The notes beneath the pieces are model-generated. The model saw only the letters and a program-made list of their open reading frames with translations. It made no database searches and was not told where the DNA came from. From the IMG/VR virus record IMGVR_UViG_3300031787_000613, positions 1 to 29,335 of that record: a DNA stretch of 29,335 nt; one strand, written 5' to 3'. Source of the stretch: a virus. How positions within the stretch are numbered: the stretch's first letter is position 1; the number at the start of each line of letters is the position of its first letter. This document shows positions 20,653 through 27,299 of the stretch, piece by piece. Both the position numbers and the translations under genes were made by a program.

Positions 20653-21825
20653 ATGCCTGTTTCAAACCCGGTAGCACAACAGTGGTTAGACCTAATTGCT
20701 TACGCAGAAGGTACTGATCGTGCTCGAAAGGGTGCAGGCTATGACGTAATGTTCGGTGGCAGTCGCTTTACGGATTTCAGCCGTCACCCGGATCGGGTTA
20801 TTACCACGCCTACTTTTCCAAGAGGTAGCGCGGCTGCCGGACGTTACCAATTTATGCCCGGCACTTATGCGGGTGTGGCTAAGCAGCTTGGTCTTAGAGA
20901 CTTCAGTCCCAGCGCCCAAGACCAAGCTGCTCTTGAACTGATTGAGCGCCGTGGCGTTAACCCCTATGCAGATCGTCCTACGCCGCAAACTGTCGCAAAA
21001 TTAGCTCCAGAGTGGGCCTCTCTCCCGACGTTACAAGGTAAAAGTTACTATGGTCAGCCCGTTAAATCCTTTGCTGAGCTTCAGAAATTTTTAGGCTCCA
21101 CTCCTGTTCAAGCTGGGCAGACGAGGCAAGCGACTGCTCAACAGACTGGCACTCCGCAGAAACCTAAATTCAACTTTCAGGAAGCACTTAATAGTGTTCT
21201 ACAGAAGTTCGCTGTTCAATCGTTAGGGCCTCAGTCTGCTGAGTTCACACCTGAAGTGCAGCGTTATCTCGCCGTGGCATCTGATGTCGATGCTGGTGAC
21301 TCGGACGTCGTAGAAGACTATGAGACTAAAGCGCTTCAATCGATGTTGAATGATGGCGGTGCGGCTACAGGAGCTTTTGGTTTATTAAAAGACGTACTCG
21401 ATCTCAAGCGACAGGAAAGTGAGTACAACAAGGCAGCGTCCAGTGCTGCTACTACTCCCACTTCTGGTGTAACTGCTTCCGCTTCTCAGAACACAGGGGA
21501 ACTGATGAGCATTGTTGATCTTGGAAAACGCTTGCAGGAGAAGGGATTTCGGATAGGAGAGCACCCAGCATTTGGAAAAGTCGGGCAACACGCTCCTAAA
21601 TCTCATCACTACGCTGGCCACGCTTTAGACATTACAGACTGGGGCGAAGGCGATTGGAAAACACGAACAAAACAGTTAGGGGAAGCGCTTAGGTCTGCTG
21701 TTCCCGGTGCGGAAGTGTTTCACCCAGGTTATGACCCTGTGGGAGGACATCACGAACACGTGCACTTTGCCGTTCCGGGAGGTCAGGTTCGTGTGACTGA
21801 GCAGTTAAGAAAACTGTTAGGTTGA
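20653..21825 (+). CDS. Two-domain lysin: lambda R-type transglycosylase plus M15-like peptidase
   Basis: This is a 390-residue protein. Residues 8-148 match the lambda R (GH104) lytic transglycosylase almost motif by motif: WLDLIAYAEGTDRARKGAGYD with the catalytic E19, FTDFSRHPDRVI, SAAAGRYQFMPGTY, LGLRDFSPSAQDQAALELI and WASLP. Residues 285-380 look like an M15/LAS metallopeptidase: S317-x-H319-x-x-G-x-A-x-D326, then H369-V-H371, the zinc-binding set. It would cut both glycan strand and stem peptide of peptidoglycan. No signal peptide or membrane segment is seen, so it needs a holin or acts as a virion lysin. The middle (150-280) is a Gln/Thr/Ser linker with a helical patch. It has a weak ribosome site AAGGA. 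Confidence 0.9.
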   Translation: MPVSNPVAQQWLDLIAYAEGTDRARKGAGYDVMFGGSRFTDFSRHPDRVITTPTFPRGSAAAGRYQFMPGTYAGVAKQLGLRDFSPSAQDQAALELIERRGVNPYADRPTPQTVAKLAPEWASLPTLQGKSYYGQPVKSFAELQKFLGSTPVQAGQTRQATAQQTGTPQKPKFNFQEALNSVLQKFAVQSLGPQSAEFTPEVQRYLAVASDVDAGDSDVVEDYETKALQSMLNDGGAATGAFGLLKDVLDLKRQESEYNKAASSAATTPTSGVTASASQNTGELMSIVDLGKRLQEKGFRIGEHPAFGKVGQHAPKSHHYAGHALDITDWGEGDWKTRTKQLGEALRSAVPGAEVFHPGYDPVGGHHEHVHFAVPGGQVRVTEQLRKLLG

Positions 21826-21856
21826 TTGTTATACTTGATTCAGAGCTGTAGTAATC

Positions 21857-22399
21857 ATGGGCGCTTCTCCTCAACAAAAGGCTATGGAAGCTGCTAAAGC
21901 CTCCGTCGAGGAAGCTCAAAAGCAACAGCAGCAGCTGTATCAAGATATTAAAGGTCGCTCTAAAACATATCAAAACAAAGCTTTAGGTCAGCTGGAAACA
22001 CTTGAGGGTGCTGCTGGTACAACTCTGCCTGACTACATTTCGGCAGCCAAATCTCAGTTCGGCGAGATTCCTACGATTCAAGCGACACAACAGAAGTATC
22101 AGGATATGTTGAGCAACTTTGATCCAGGTTTAATTGGATCCGCGTCTGATCAACGTTTGCGTGATTCGTTGATGCAGAGTGCTCAACAGTATGCACAAGG
22201 CATCAGCAACGTGGCTGGTGAGGTAAGCGGCCGTTTATATAAAACTCTCGATGAACCCCAAAAGCAATTTGAGCGTCTCGCCGGCAGTGCCGCTACTAAC
22301 TTACAGTTAGATCCCATGGCGATGATGATGGCTACACGCCCTAAAACTATTCGTTCTGATGTCGGATCGATGAAGGATCTGTACACCTATAACATTTGA
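21857..22399 (+). CDS. Hypothetical helical late protein
   Basis: This 180-residue protein is dominated by Gln/Ala/Lys helices (MEAAKASVEEAQKQQQQLYQ; QDMLSNFDPGLIG; SAQQYAQGISNVAGEVSG). This fits a coiled-coil internal virion or ejection protein. It lies directly after the lysin, in the same direction. No catalytic motif. Its stop overlaps the next ATG (TGATG), so the two are probably made together. A TATACT (21830-21835) precedes it but without a convincing -35. Confidence 0.75.
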   Translation: MGASPQQKAMEAAKASVEEAQKQQQQLYQDIKGRSKTYQNKALGQLETLEGAAGTTLPDYISAAKSQFGEIPTIQATQQKYQDMLSNFDPGLIGSASDQRLRDSLMQSAQQYAQGISNVAGEVSGRLYKTLDEPQKQFERLAGSAATNLQLDPMAMMMATRPKTIRSDVGSMKDLYTYNI

Positions 22400-22725
22400 T
22401 GCACATCCCTGCGTCAAAACATGAACGCCGTGTGGGGTTTCACGCCGAAGCCCCATTCGCTAAGCACGACTATCGTTTTCGCAGCAGAGATGTAATCAGA
22501 ATGGCTGGTAGTGTTTGGTCGGAGTCTCCGGCTGAGCACACTAAAAAACTACAACGCGAACGTGAGGTAGAACGTACAAGGCACTCTCCTGTAGGTTTAG
22601 GATTCGCTAATAGGGATGACTTTGGTCCGGATAATACATTCCCTAGCGTAACATCGCTCAGCAGTATACGCGCCCCAGAGGACTATATGCCTCGTAAAAC
22701 TCCAGGACCCTATTCTCAGTTTTAA
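22399..22725 (+). CDS. Hypothetical small late protein
   Basis: This 108-residue protein starts at the ATG overlapping the previous stop; an in-frame TTG one codon earlier is less likely. It is basic at the start (HERRVGFHAEAPFAKHDYRF) and Pro/Ser-rich at the end (APEDYMPRKTPGPYSQF). I do not recognise it. Its last 68 bases overlap, tail to tail, the methyltransferase-like gene on the other strand, so both C-termini share DNA. Confidence 0.7.
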   Translation: MHIPASKHERRVGFHAEAPFAKHDYRFRSRDVIRMAGSVWSESPAEHTKKLQREREVERTRHSPVGLGFANRDDFGPDNTFPSVTSLSSIRAPEDYMPRKTPGPYSQF

Positions 22726-23236
22726 GTAAACTAGGAAAGTAAAAAATAAAACCAAAGCATTTATTGGTGTTTACTTTTTGAAAGTCTTTCGTATCGGTCA
22801 GAATTCTGGGGTGATCTTTCATAATGCAAACGGGAAGATCAAGCCCGATCCGCTGCGTGGTAATTAAGGCAACTTCTGAAGAAGTTAAAAACAGGATCCC
22901 TTCGTCAAATTCAGCTTTTCTGTAGCGACGAAGCATTTCCTCCATCCAGATCCTTTGAGCTGATTTAACGAATCTCCTCTTTTTTACGTAAAGTCTGTAC
23001 TCAGGCGGTTGTTCGTTGGAGTACAGCACGCTCTTAGGCGGATATAGATAGACGTTTTTTGACTTCCACGGCTGTTTGAGACCGTTTTCACGCGGAGAAA
23101 AATATTTTTGAGCACCCACGTACGTATTCGCGTTTTCGCTGGATGCGGGATCAAGCTCGATAGATCCGCCAAAAAAAGCAGCCGTTGTCGCCAGCACATT
23201 GACTGGCGATATGTAATCTTCAACGGCGCAAGGCAT
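22658..23236 (-). CDS. Dam-like phage N6-adenine methyltransferase homologue with degenerate active site
   Basis: This 192-residue protein has the layout of phage Dam-type methyltransferases: YISPVNVLATTAAFFGGS, IELDPASSENANTYVGAQKYF and ENGLKQPWKSKNVYLYPPKS (residues 50-69), then a GILFLTSSEVALITTQRI strand-helix. The usual catalytic [DN]-P-P-[YFW] is replaced by Y65-P-P-K68, losing both the Asn/Asp and the aromatic residue. It may therefore bind DNA or SAM without methylating, or have a changed substrate. It is the last gene of a reverse-strand run and overlaps the previous gene by 17 bases. Confidence 0.72.
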   Translation of the reverse strand: MPCAVEDYISPVNVLATTAAFFGGSIELDPASSENANTYVGAQKYFSPRENGLKQPWKSKNVYLYPPKSVLYSNEQPPEYRLYVKKRRFVKSAQRIWMEEMLRRYRKAEFDEGILFLTSSEVALITTQRIGLDLPVCIMKDHPRILTDTKDFQKVNTNKCFGFIFYFPSLLKTENRVLEFYEAYSPLGRVYC

Positions 23237-23642
23237 CTTCTGAGTATTCCTTAATCAACTGATCTACTTTATCTAAATCAATGACGTGCACCGATAAACC
23301 AAATGGTGCGACCATTACAACCACGGGGGCATCTGTTTCTTTTTCTTTGTCGATGACGTTGATCAACTGAGACAGACAGTCCGCCAAAGAGTCATTCAAC
23401 ATCTCTTCAGCTAGCGCCCTGTCCTTAGCAATTTCAGAAACAGTCATGTACTGACTTGCTTCAGAGTTAGATGGGTTAAAGAACAAAGCACCCGCACCTT
23501 TGGCTTTGCGGAATTCTGCGTACAGCGTGGTTACGTCGCCCAGAATCATACGAACCGTGTTTTCGGAAACACGATTCTTCACTTCACTTTTACCGAACAG
23601 CATGTTCTTGAGCTGTTCGCCGATCTCACGAAACTTGTTCAT
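23220..23642 (-). CDS. Hypothetical protein
   Basis: This 140-residue protein is not recognised. It is mixed alpha/beta (ENTVRMILGDVTTLYAEFRK; DAPVVVMVAPFGLSVHVIDL) with a helical, acidic end. It overlaps its upstream gene by 17 bases and its downstream gene by 17 bases, so the three genes 23964→22658 form a tight translational unit. A regulatory or nucleic-acid-metabolism role is suggested only by the neighbours. Confidence 0.75.
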   Translation of the reverse strand: MNKFREIGEQLKNMLFGKSEVKNRVSENTVRMILGDVTTLYAEFRKAKGAGALFFNPSNSEASQYMTVSEIAKDRALAEEMLNDSLADCLSQLINVIDKEKETDAPVVVMVAPFGLSVHVIDLDKVDQLIKEYSEDALRR

Positions 23643-23964
23643 TGTCGTAATTTGAAAAATTGTTCCAGGCGTCGCTCAACACTTTAGTCGAGTCGTACAG
23701 GAAGTTCGAAGGGTTGTTTTCCGAAGGATCTAGTTTGCAGAAGTGACGCCCTTCAACTAACCCCGAAGCGCCTCCTGAAACAATACCCTGATGTATCAAT
23801 TTGTCTATACGCACACTAGGAATACCTAAGCGCACCGCCAAAGCTTTTTTAGAAATGAACGCCGTGGTGATCTTCCCGCTTTTTGAATTAGCGATCATTT
23901 GAAGTGAGGTGTCGATGTTGTTCAACACCTTCAGGATTTCTAGAAATTCAGATTGTTGTGCCAT
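23626..23964 (-). CDS. Probable HTH DNA-binding protein
   Basis: This 112-residue protein has a helical N-terminus (FLEILKVLNNIDTSLQMI), then a likely helix-turn-helix at residues 38-62 (ISKKALAVRLGIPSVRIDKL, then IHQGIV), and a wing-like end (VEGRHFCKLDPSENNPSNFL). The form is that of an excisionase- or MerR-type regulator with an added oligomerisation helix. It is first in the reverse-strand run leading to the methyltransferase-like gene and follows a structured 138-base gap that may hold its promoter or leader. Confidence 0.7.
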   Translation of the reverse strand: MAQQSEFLEILKVLNNIDTSLQMIANSKSGKITTAFISKKALAVRLGIPSVRIDKLIHQGIVSGGASGLVEGRHFCKLDPSENNPSNFLYDSTKVLSDAWNNFSNYDNEQVS

Positions 23965-23983
23965 GTTGTTTTAAAAAGGGCTG

Positions 23984-24093
23984 CACCGCCACCCAGTACT
24001 AGGCAGCGGTGTTCAGTTACCGTCTCCGAGAAAAGGCAAAAATCGGAGAACACCCTCAGGGTACCAGACACCGGCCTTTCTTACTGGTCTGGT
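23984..24093 (-). other. Three consecutive hairpins in a leader region
   Basis: Within the only sizeable gap of the reverse block (23965-24102) there are three dyads: CACCGC/GCGGTG (23984-23989 and 24006-24011), CTCCGA/TCGGAG (24024-24029 and 24043-24048) and ACCAGAC/GTCTGGT (24063-24069 and 24087-24093). The array sits upstream of the HTH gene at 23964. It could be a terminator/antiterminator, a structured leader or a small RNA. No long T-run follows in either direction. Confidence 0.5.
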
Positions 24094-24102
24094 GGCTTTA
24101 CT

Positions 24103-24522
24103 TTACAGGAGGTTTTCCAGTTGTGTTGCAAAGTCTTGAGGTTCGTCAATCAAGAGACGGATGAGATTCGTCAGTTTGTAGTCGATTTTAGAGGTGTTGA
24201 CTTCTCGCTCATTAAGGATTAGCCAGTATTTATAAGCATTCAGAAGGTACATATGGGTCTGTTTAGCTCGTAGTGCCTGTCCCTTCCACTTTTCGTAGTC
24301 AAAGCTATTGGAGTGCCTAGAGCTACCTGTCTTTAACTCCAGCTCGCGAATTTCGATCTGAAGCTCGATGTCCTTTATGGTGTATTCGATTGACGAGATC
24401 CTGGCCCGGCATTCGTCGAGCGCTGTGGGTTGTTTGTTGTCGGTGTAGATCCAAGTCGGGAGGTTATCGATTACGTAACGCTCTTCCCAGAGGCAGGGCT
24501 TTACGGGAGCAGTAAAACTCAT
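24103..24522 (-). CDS. Hypothetical helical protein
   Basis: This 139-residue protein is not recognised. The middle forms a probable coiled coil (CRARISSIEYTIKDIELQIE, then IRELELK), followed by a basic and aromatic stretch (FDYEKWKGQALRAKQTHMYL). It overlaps its upstream gene by four bases (ATGA) and so is probably coupled to the winged-helix gene. It is the last gene before the hairpin-rich gap, which may terminate its transcript. Confidence 0.72.
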   Translation of the reverse strand: MSFTAPVKPCLWEERYVIDNLPTWIYTDNKQPTALDECRARISSIEYTIKDIELQIEIRELELKTGSSRHSNSFDYEKWKGQALRAKQTHMYLLNAYKYWLILNEREVNTSKIDYKLTNLIRLLIDEPQDFATQLENLL

Positions 24523-24851
24523 TCGTTTAAAACTGAGTGAATTAAGGGGTTAAATCTACCGTCGATACAGTAAAGAACATGCGACTCAAATTCAATCTGC
24601 TTAACCAGACCGTATTTTTTGAGCCGCTTCAGCTTTTTAAAAACATGATCTTTGGATGTTCTTAGCCCAGCTGTTAGTTCTTTGGCTGACAACGGTTGGG
24701 CGTAGTTTAGCAGATGCAGGATTTCGGCGTAGAACCTTACACAGGCGCGGAGTTCTTTATCGTAGAAATCGTTCGTAGCGACAGTGATTTGTTGTGCTTG
24801 ATCTCGATTAAGTCCTTGATCATCTGATTGGGTAGATTTTTTTGAGTCCAC
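24519..24851 (-). CDS. Winged-helix DNA-binding protein
   Basis: This 110-residue protein starts with GTG. Residues 46-95 give a winged helix of the MarR/replication-initiator type: ILHLLNYAQPLSAKELTAGL, RTSKDHVFKKLKRLKKYGLV, then KQIEFESHVLYCI as wing. It should bind DNA and control phage genes. The first 38 codons (24737-24851) are read from the same DNA as the last 38 codons of the preceding HNH-like gene in another frame. No alternative downstream start is visible before the HTH, so the overlap appears real. Confidence 0.75.
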   Translation of the reverse strand: MDSKKSTQSDDQGLNRDQAQQITVATNDFYDKELRACVRFYAEILHLLNYAQPLSAKELTAGLRTSKDHVFKKLKRLKKYGLVKQIEFESHVLYCIDGRFNPLIHSVLNE

Positions 24852-25396
24852 GTAAGGACGTCGAGCCTGATCTCAGGCGTGACTTTAGCAGCTGGGCTCT
24901 TGGCTCGCATCATGTGATATGGATTGATGCACTCTGGATCACCACACGTCGTTAAAATTTTGTCCTTGCGGGACAGTTCAACACCATAAAATTTCGCGAA
25001 CACGAATCGGCGTGGTCTCATCAGGATCTTGTCGTGTGAATCGACAAGACGGCTGAAGCAGTTCGGAAGATACAGGTGAGCGTCATGGGTGATCTCGTGA
25101 CGGTTCTGAGCGAACCAGGCTGCGATCCGATCAGAGTCTGATTTAGCGGTCTTCAGCTCGGTTAGGCAGATCGGGCAGGCAAACAGACCGGATACAGGTC
25201 TGATTTTTTTAAAGTCCTCGGGGTGCAGGCAGATCTGGTTAAAGCGGCGGCACTTGCAAGTCAGTGCTTTGGCGTTGACGTATGTGTCGACGCGGAAGTG
25301 GTCGAGGGTCTCGGTTTGAAGAATCTCACCCTGAGTCTCACCGGGATCGATTGGGACGAGGAGACCGAAGACGGAAATCAGTGTGCTGAGAGACAT
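24737..25396 (-). CDS. Zinc-finger / HNH-like DNA-binding protein
   Basis: This 219-residue protein starts at the ATG at 25396, preceded by AGGTG at good spacing; an in-frame GTG at 25405 lacks such a site. C47-K-C49 and C56, then C74-P-I-C77, look like a zinc knuckle. Residues 148-162 (LTTCGDPECINPYHM) match the C...C-[IV]-N-P-x-H-[LM] end of His-Me finger HNH proteins. The C-terminus (TPEIRLDVLTWTQKNLPN... LRTISTIKN) resembles a helix-turn-helix. It may be a homing-type nuclease or a regulator derived from one. It is the first gene of the reverse block and faces the control region at 25.4-25.75 kb. Confidence 0.72.
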   Translation of the reverse strand: MSLSTLISVFGLLVPIDPGETQGEILQTETLDHFRVDTYVNAKALTCKCRRFNQICLHPEDFKKIRPVSGLFACPICLTELKTAKSDSDRIAAWFAQNRHEITHDAHLYLPNCFSRLVDSHDKILMRPRRFVFAKFYGVELSRKDKILTTCGDPECINPYHMMRAKSPAAKVTPEIRLDVLTWTQKNLPNQMIKDLIEIKHNKSLSLRTISTIKNSAPV

Positions 25397-25476
25397 GGAG
25401 TGCACCTAGTGCTATGGAGCTCACCTAAGCATAGCGTGTCGGGAGCCCTTCTAAAAAGAAGTTTTTCTATTAAAGG

Positions 25477-25496
25477 CTCTACTTAACGTAAATTGC
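25477..25496 (+). repeat. Left arm of perfect 20-bp inverted repeat
   Basis: CTCTACTTAACGTAAATTGC. The exact reverse complement is at 25619-25638, with 122 bases between the arms. Flanking bases on both sides do not pair, so 20 bp is the full arm. It overlaps the first AATTGCG repeat. Confidence 0.95.
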
Positions 25497-25618
25497 GCGA
25501 CGCATGAGTCTCACTGGTTTTCGCTCATTTAAATTGCGGTGTAAATCGTGCTAATTGCGATTGAGCGTAGTTTATTTAAGACGATTATTTTTAATTACGT
25601 AGCTAAGGCTATTTAGAT

Positions 25619-25638
25619 GCAATTTACGTTAAGTAGAG
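25619..25638 (-). repeat. Right arm of perfect 20-bp inverted repeat
   Basis: GCAATTTACGTTAAGTAGAG, the exact reverse complement of 25477-25496. Two identical sites in opposite orientation could be operators for divergent promoters, arms of an invertible segment, or origin elements. Confidence 0.95.
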
Positions 25639-25758
25639 GGCATTCAGAGAAAGTTTTTGTCGAGAGGGTTCACTTTTGCAAACCGTGGGGGTAATCACGA
25701 CAACTATAGGTAAAACCTTGTGTTAACATCTGGATATCCAAAACTTGCTACACCTACC

Positions 25759-25923
25759 ATGACTTTTAAAGTCTGCTGGGAAGCGAGAGCTCCTAAGGCA
25801 CCTCCTACTGACTTCTGGGACCGCTGTAAAGAAGAGGCGTTCCTGTCTAACGTACCTGCTTGGATGTTGGCAGAAGAGGGCTTCACGCACGAAGAGGTTG
25901 ACACGATGCGCCGCCTCCGGTAA
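25759..25923 (+). CDS. Small hypothetical protein
   Basis: This 54-residue protein starts at the ATG at 25759; an in-frame GTG at 25720 would add 13 residues (starting MLTSGYPKL) of less protein-like sequence. It is acidic and aromatic: MTFKVCWEARAPKAPPTDFW, then EEAFLSNVPAWMLAEEGFTH and EEVDTMRRLR. It is the first forward gene after the control region, 26 bases before the sigma-like gene, and so probably expressed with it. No family recognised; the size suits a small host-takeover or regulator-partner protein. Confidence 0.65.
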   Translation: MTFKVCWEARAPKAPPTDFWDRCKEEAFLSNVPAWMLAEEGFTHEEVDTMRRLR

Positions 25924-25949
25924 GCTCTCGGAGCACCCAAATCAAAATC

Positions 25950-26303
25950 ATGTTCAACATGCAGCGGAAAGGCGCCCAGAGCCGCCGTGATCGGTTCCTG
26001 CGCTTTTACGAGCTCTACTGTGACGGGCTGACCTACCAACAAATTGCAGATAAAGAAGGCATTACTCGGGAACGCGTCCGTCAAGTACTGCACAAAGGTG
26101 CAACAACTGAGGAATTTAAAAAGCTAAAAGAGCTAATCGATCTGCGTCGCCAGAACTCATGGCGGACAAAAGAAGTTGAGAATCTGTTAGCTACGGGCAG
26201 CTCGTGTCCTCAAATCGCTAAGCTTTTAAATATCTCTGTCGATGCCGTTAAAAGGATCAGCGCCAAAAGGACAAAGCGTTTAAAAGCTCAATCAGTAAGC
26301 TAA
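25950..26303 (+). CDS. Sigma-region-4-like protein with two HTH motifs
   Basis: This 117-residue protein begins with a basic stretch. Residues 15-50 (RFLRFYELYCDGLTYQQIAD, then KEGITRERVRQVLHKG) match the sigma-70 region 4 helix-turn-helix, including the diagnostic T-R-E-R-V-R-Q. A second HTH follows at about 84-106 (SCPQIAKLLNISVDAVKRIS). No sigma region 2 is present, so it cannot act as a full sigma factor. It could bind -35-like DNA or the RNA polymerase beta-flap as a phage transcription switch. The start may be either Met1 or Met4. It stands beside the divergent control region, a likely target. Confidence 0.82.
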   Translation: MFNMQRKGAQSRRDRFLRFYELYCDGLTYQQIADKEGITRERVRQVLHKGATTEEFKKLKELIDLRRQNSWRTKEVENLLATGSSCPQIAKLLNISVDAVKRISAKRTKRLKAQSVS

Positions 26304-26336
26304 ACTTAACTTTAGGAGGGAGGGTTTCACTTTCTG

Positions 26337-27125
26337 ATGCCGGAAATCAATAATCCTCCCTGCCCAGTACACGGTGCTATACCCCGTGCTCTACATGAGC
26401 ACAATTTTACGGGTATTGTTACTGTAATCGAAAACATTATCGACACAATTAGCGGCGTGGGCACGATCTCGTATACTAAGTGCCCTTACGGGTACCCTTG
26501 GAACTTCGAGGGAGTTGTACGCGCTCTAGAGGACTTAAACGCATCGATTAGCGGTATTGCTCCTGGTGTTGTCGGCGGTTCTGGAATTTATATCACCGAG
26601 AGTGGCGGTGTCTCTGTTGTTAACGCAAACTACGGTGTAATCACGTCTGGGGGTCTTGGCGCCGGTAACAACGTTGCCTTCACGTACATCCCCGGTAAGA
26701 CCGTCATCAACACCTCGGCAACTCTGAGCGGAGCCGCCGTGGCAGTTAACGTTCAGAGTACCGCACCTCTTGGTGTTGAAGGCACACTTTGGTACGATAC
26801 CAACCAAGGTCGACTATTCGTATACGCTTCTGGGGATTGGTATCAGACGAACGCAGATGCGTTTGCCATCAAGGGTGCATATGCACCGTCTGGTACTGGA
26901 CTTAACAGCCCCACCAGAGACGGTCTGCTCTGGTACAACACCCAGATCGGTACTCTGTTTATTTACGACGCTACAACCAGCGGTTGGTACGAGACCGCGC
27001 CCGGCGACAAAGGCGCATCGTATTCGACTGGCGCCCCGATCCCAGAGAAAGAAGGTGAGCTCTGGTACTCCACTGACGAATCCGTGCTCAAGGTATGGGA
27101 CGGCACCGACTGGATCTCCGTGTAG
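26337..27125 (+). CDS. Tail fibre / adhesion protein with three W-Y repeat modules
   Basis: This 262-residue protein begins PEINNPPCPVHGAIP. After a Gly/Ser/Val beta-rich middle (VVGGSGIYITESGGVSVVNA) come three copies of a module of about 30-50 residues: EGTLWYDTNQGRLFVYASG, DGLLWYNTQIGTLFIYDATT and EGELWYSTDESVLKVWDGTD. The module also occurs in the product at 18538..19122. Such G-x-L-W-Y repeats are common in phage tail fibres and probably form beta-hairpin units along a fibre. A purine-rich ribosome site (AGGAGGGAGGG) precedes the ATG. It starts the tail-fibre block at the right end of the window. Confidence 0.82.
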   Translation: MPEINNPPCPVHGAIPRALHEHNFTGIVTVIENIIDTISGVGTISYTKCPYGYPWNFEGVVRALEDLNASISGIAPGVVGGSGIYITESGGVSVVNANYGVITSGGLGAGNNVAFTYIPGKTVINTSATLSGAAVAVNVQSTAPLGVEGTLWYDTNQGRLFVYASGDWYQTNADAFAIKGAYAPSGTGLNSPTRDGLLWYNTQIGTLFIYDATTSGWYETAPGDKGASYSTGAPIPEKEGELWYSTDESVLKVWDGTDWISV

Positions 27126-27151
27126 AATGTGCTGGTCTCACATGACTTCAC

Positions 27152-27271
27152 ATGGCAAAGCCTAAAGGCCAAGCTCTGATCCAATCCAAACCGAAAAAGA
27201 CTCGCCAAGGGCATGGCCTGCACTCCAAACCGAATCACGGTCGTAAAAAAATGAGGGGCCAAGGAAAGTGA
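27152..27271 (+). CDS. Very small basic protein
   Basis: A 39-residue frame reading MAKPKGQALIQSKPKKTRQG, then HGLHSKPNHGRKKMRGQGK. From memory, near-identical short 'KTRQG.G..SKP..GRK..RGQGK' proteins occur in many cyanophages. It lies between two fibre genes in the same direction, and its length and charge suggest an RNA- or DNA-binding peptide or small virion component. Function unknown. Confidence 0.75.
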   Translation: MAKPKGQALIQSKPKKTRQGHGLHSKPNHGRKKMRGQGK

Positions 27272-27299
27272 GTAGACTTGGTTAAACTCTTGTAGGAAA

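Larger units (their letters stand above)
25397..25758. promoter_or_regulatory. Divergent intergenic control region
   Basis: These 362 bases lie between the first gene of the reverse block and the first gene of the forward regulators and hold no convincing gene. They contain a perfect 20-base inverted repeat (separate entries), AATTGCG at 25491, 25532 and 25553 (41 and 21 bases apart, near whole helical turns), a CGCTCA/TGAGCG dyad (25522 and 25562), an A+T-rich core (about 25568-25615) and a TAATCACGACAACTATAGG segment at 25692-25710. It could be a divergent promoter with operators, or a replication origin. Confidence 0.65.

Noticed and set aside
25223-25486. 87-codon forward frame reaching into the control region.
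   Set aside because: It is mostly antisense to the N-terminus of the zinc/HNH-like gene and shows no protein-like pattern.
25704-26093. Reverse-strand frame of 129 codons opposite the small protein and the sigma-like gene.
   Set aside because: The forward frames contain a clear sigma-region-4 motif; the reverse frame shows no recognisable pattern and would span two forward genes.
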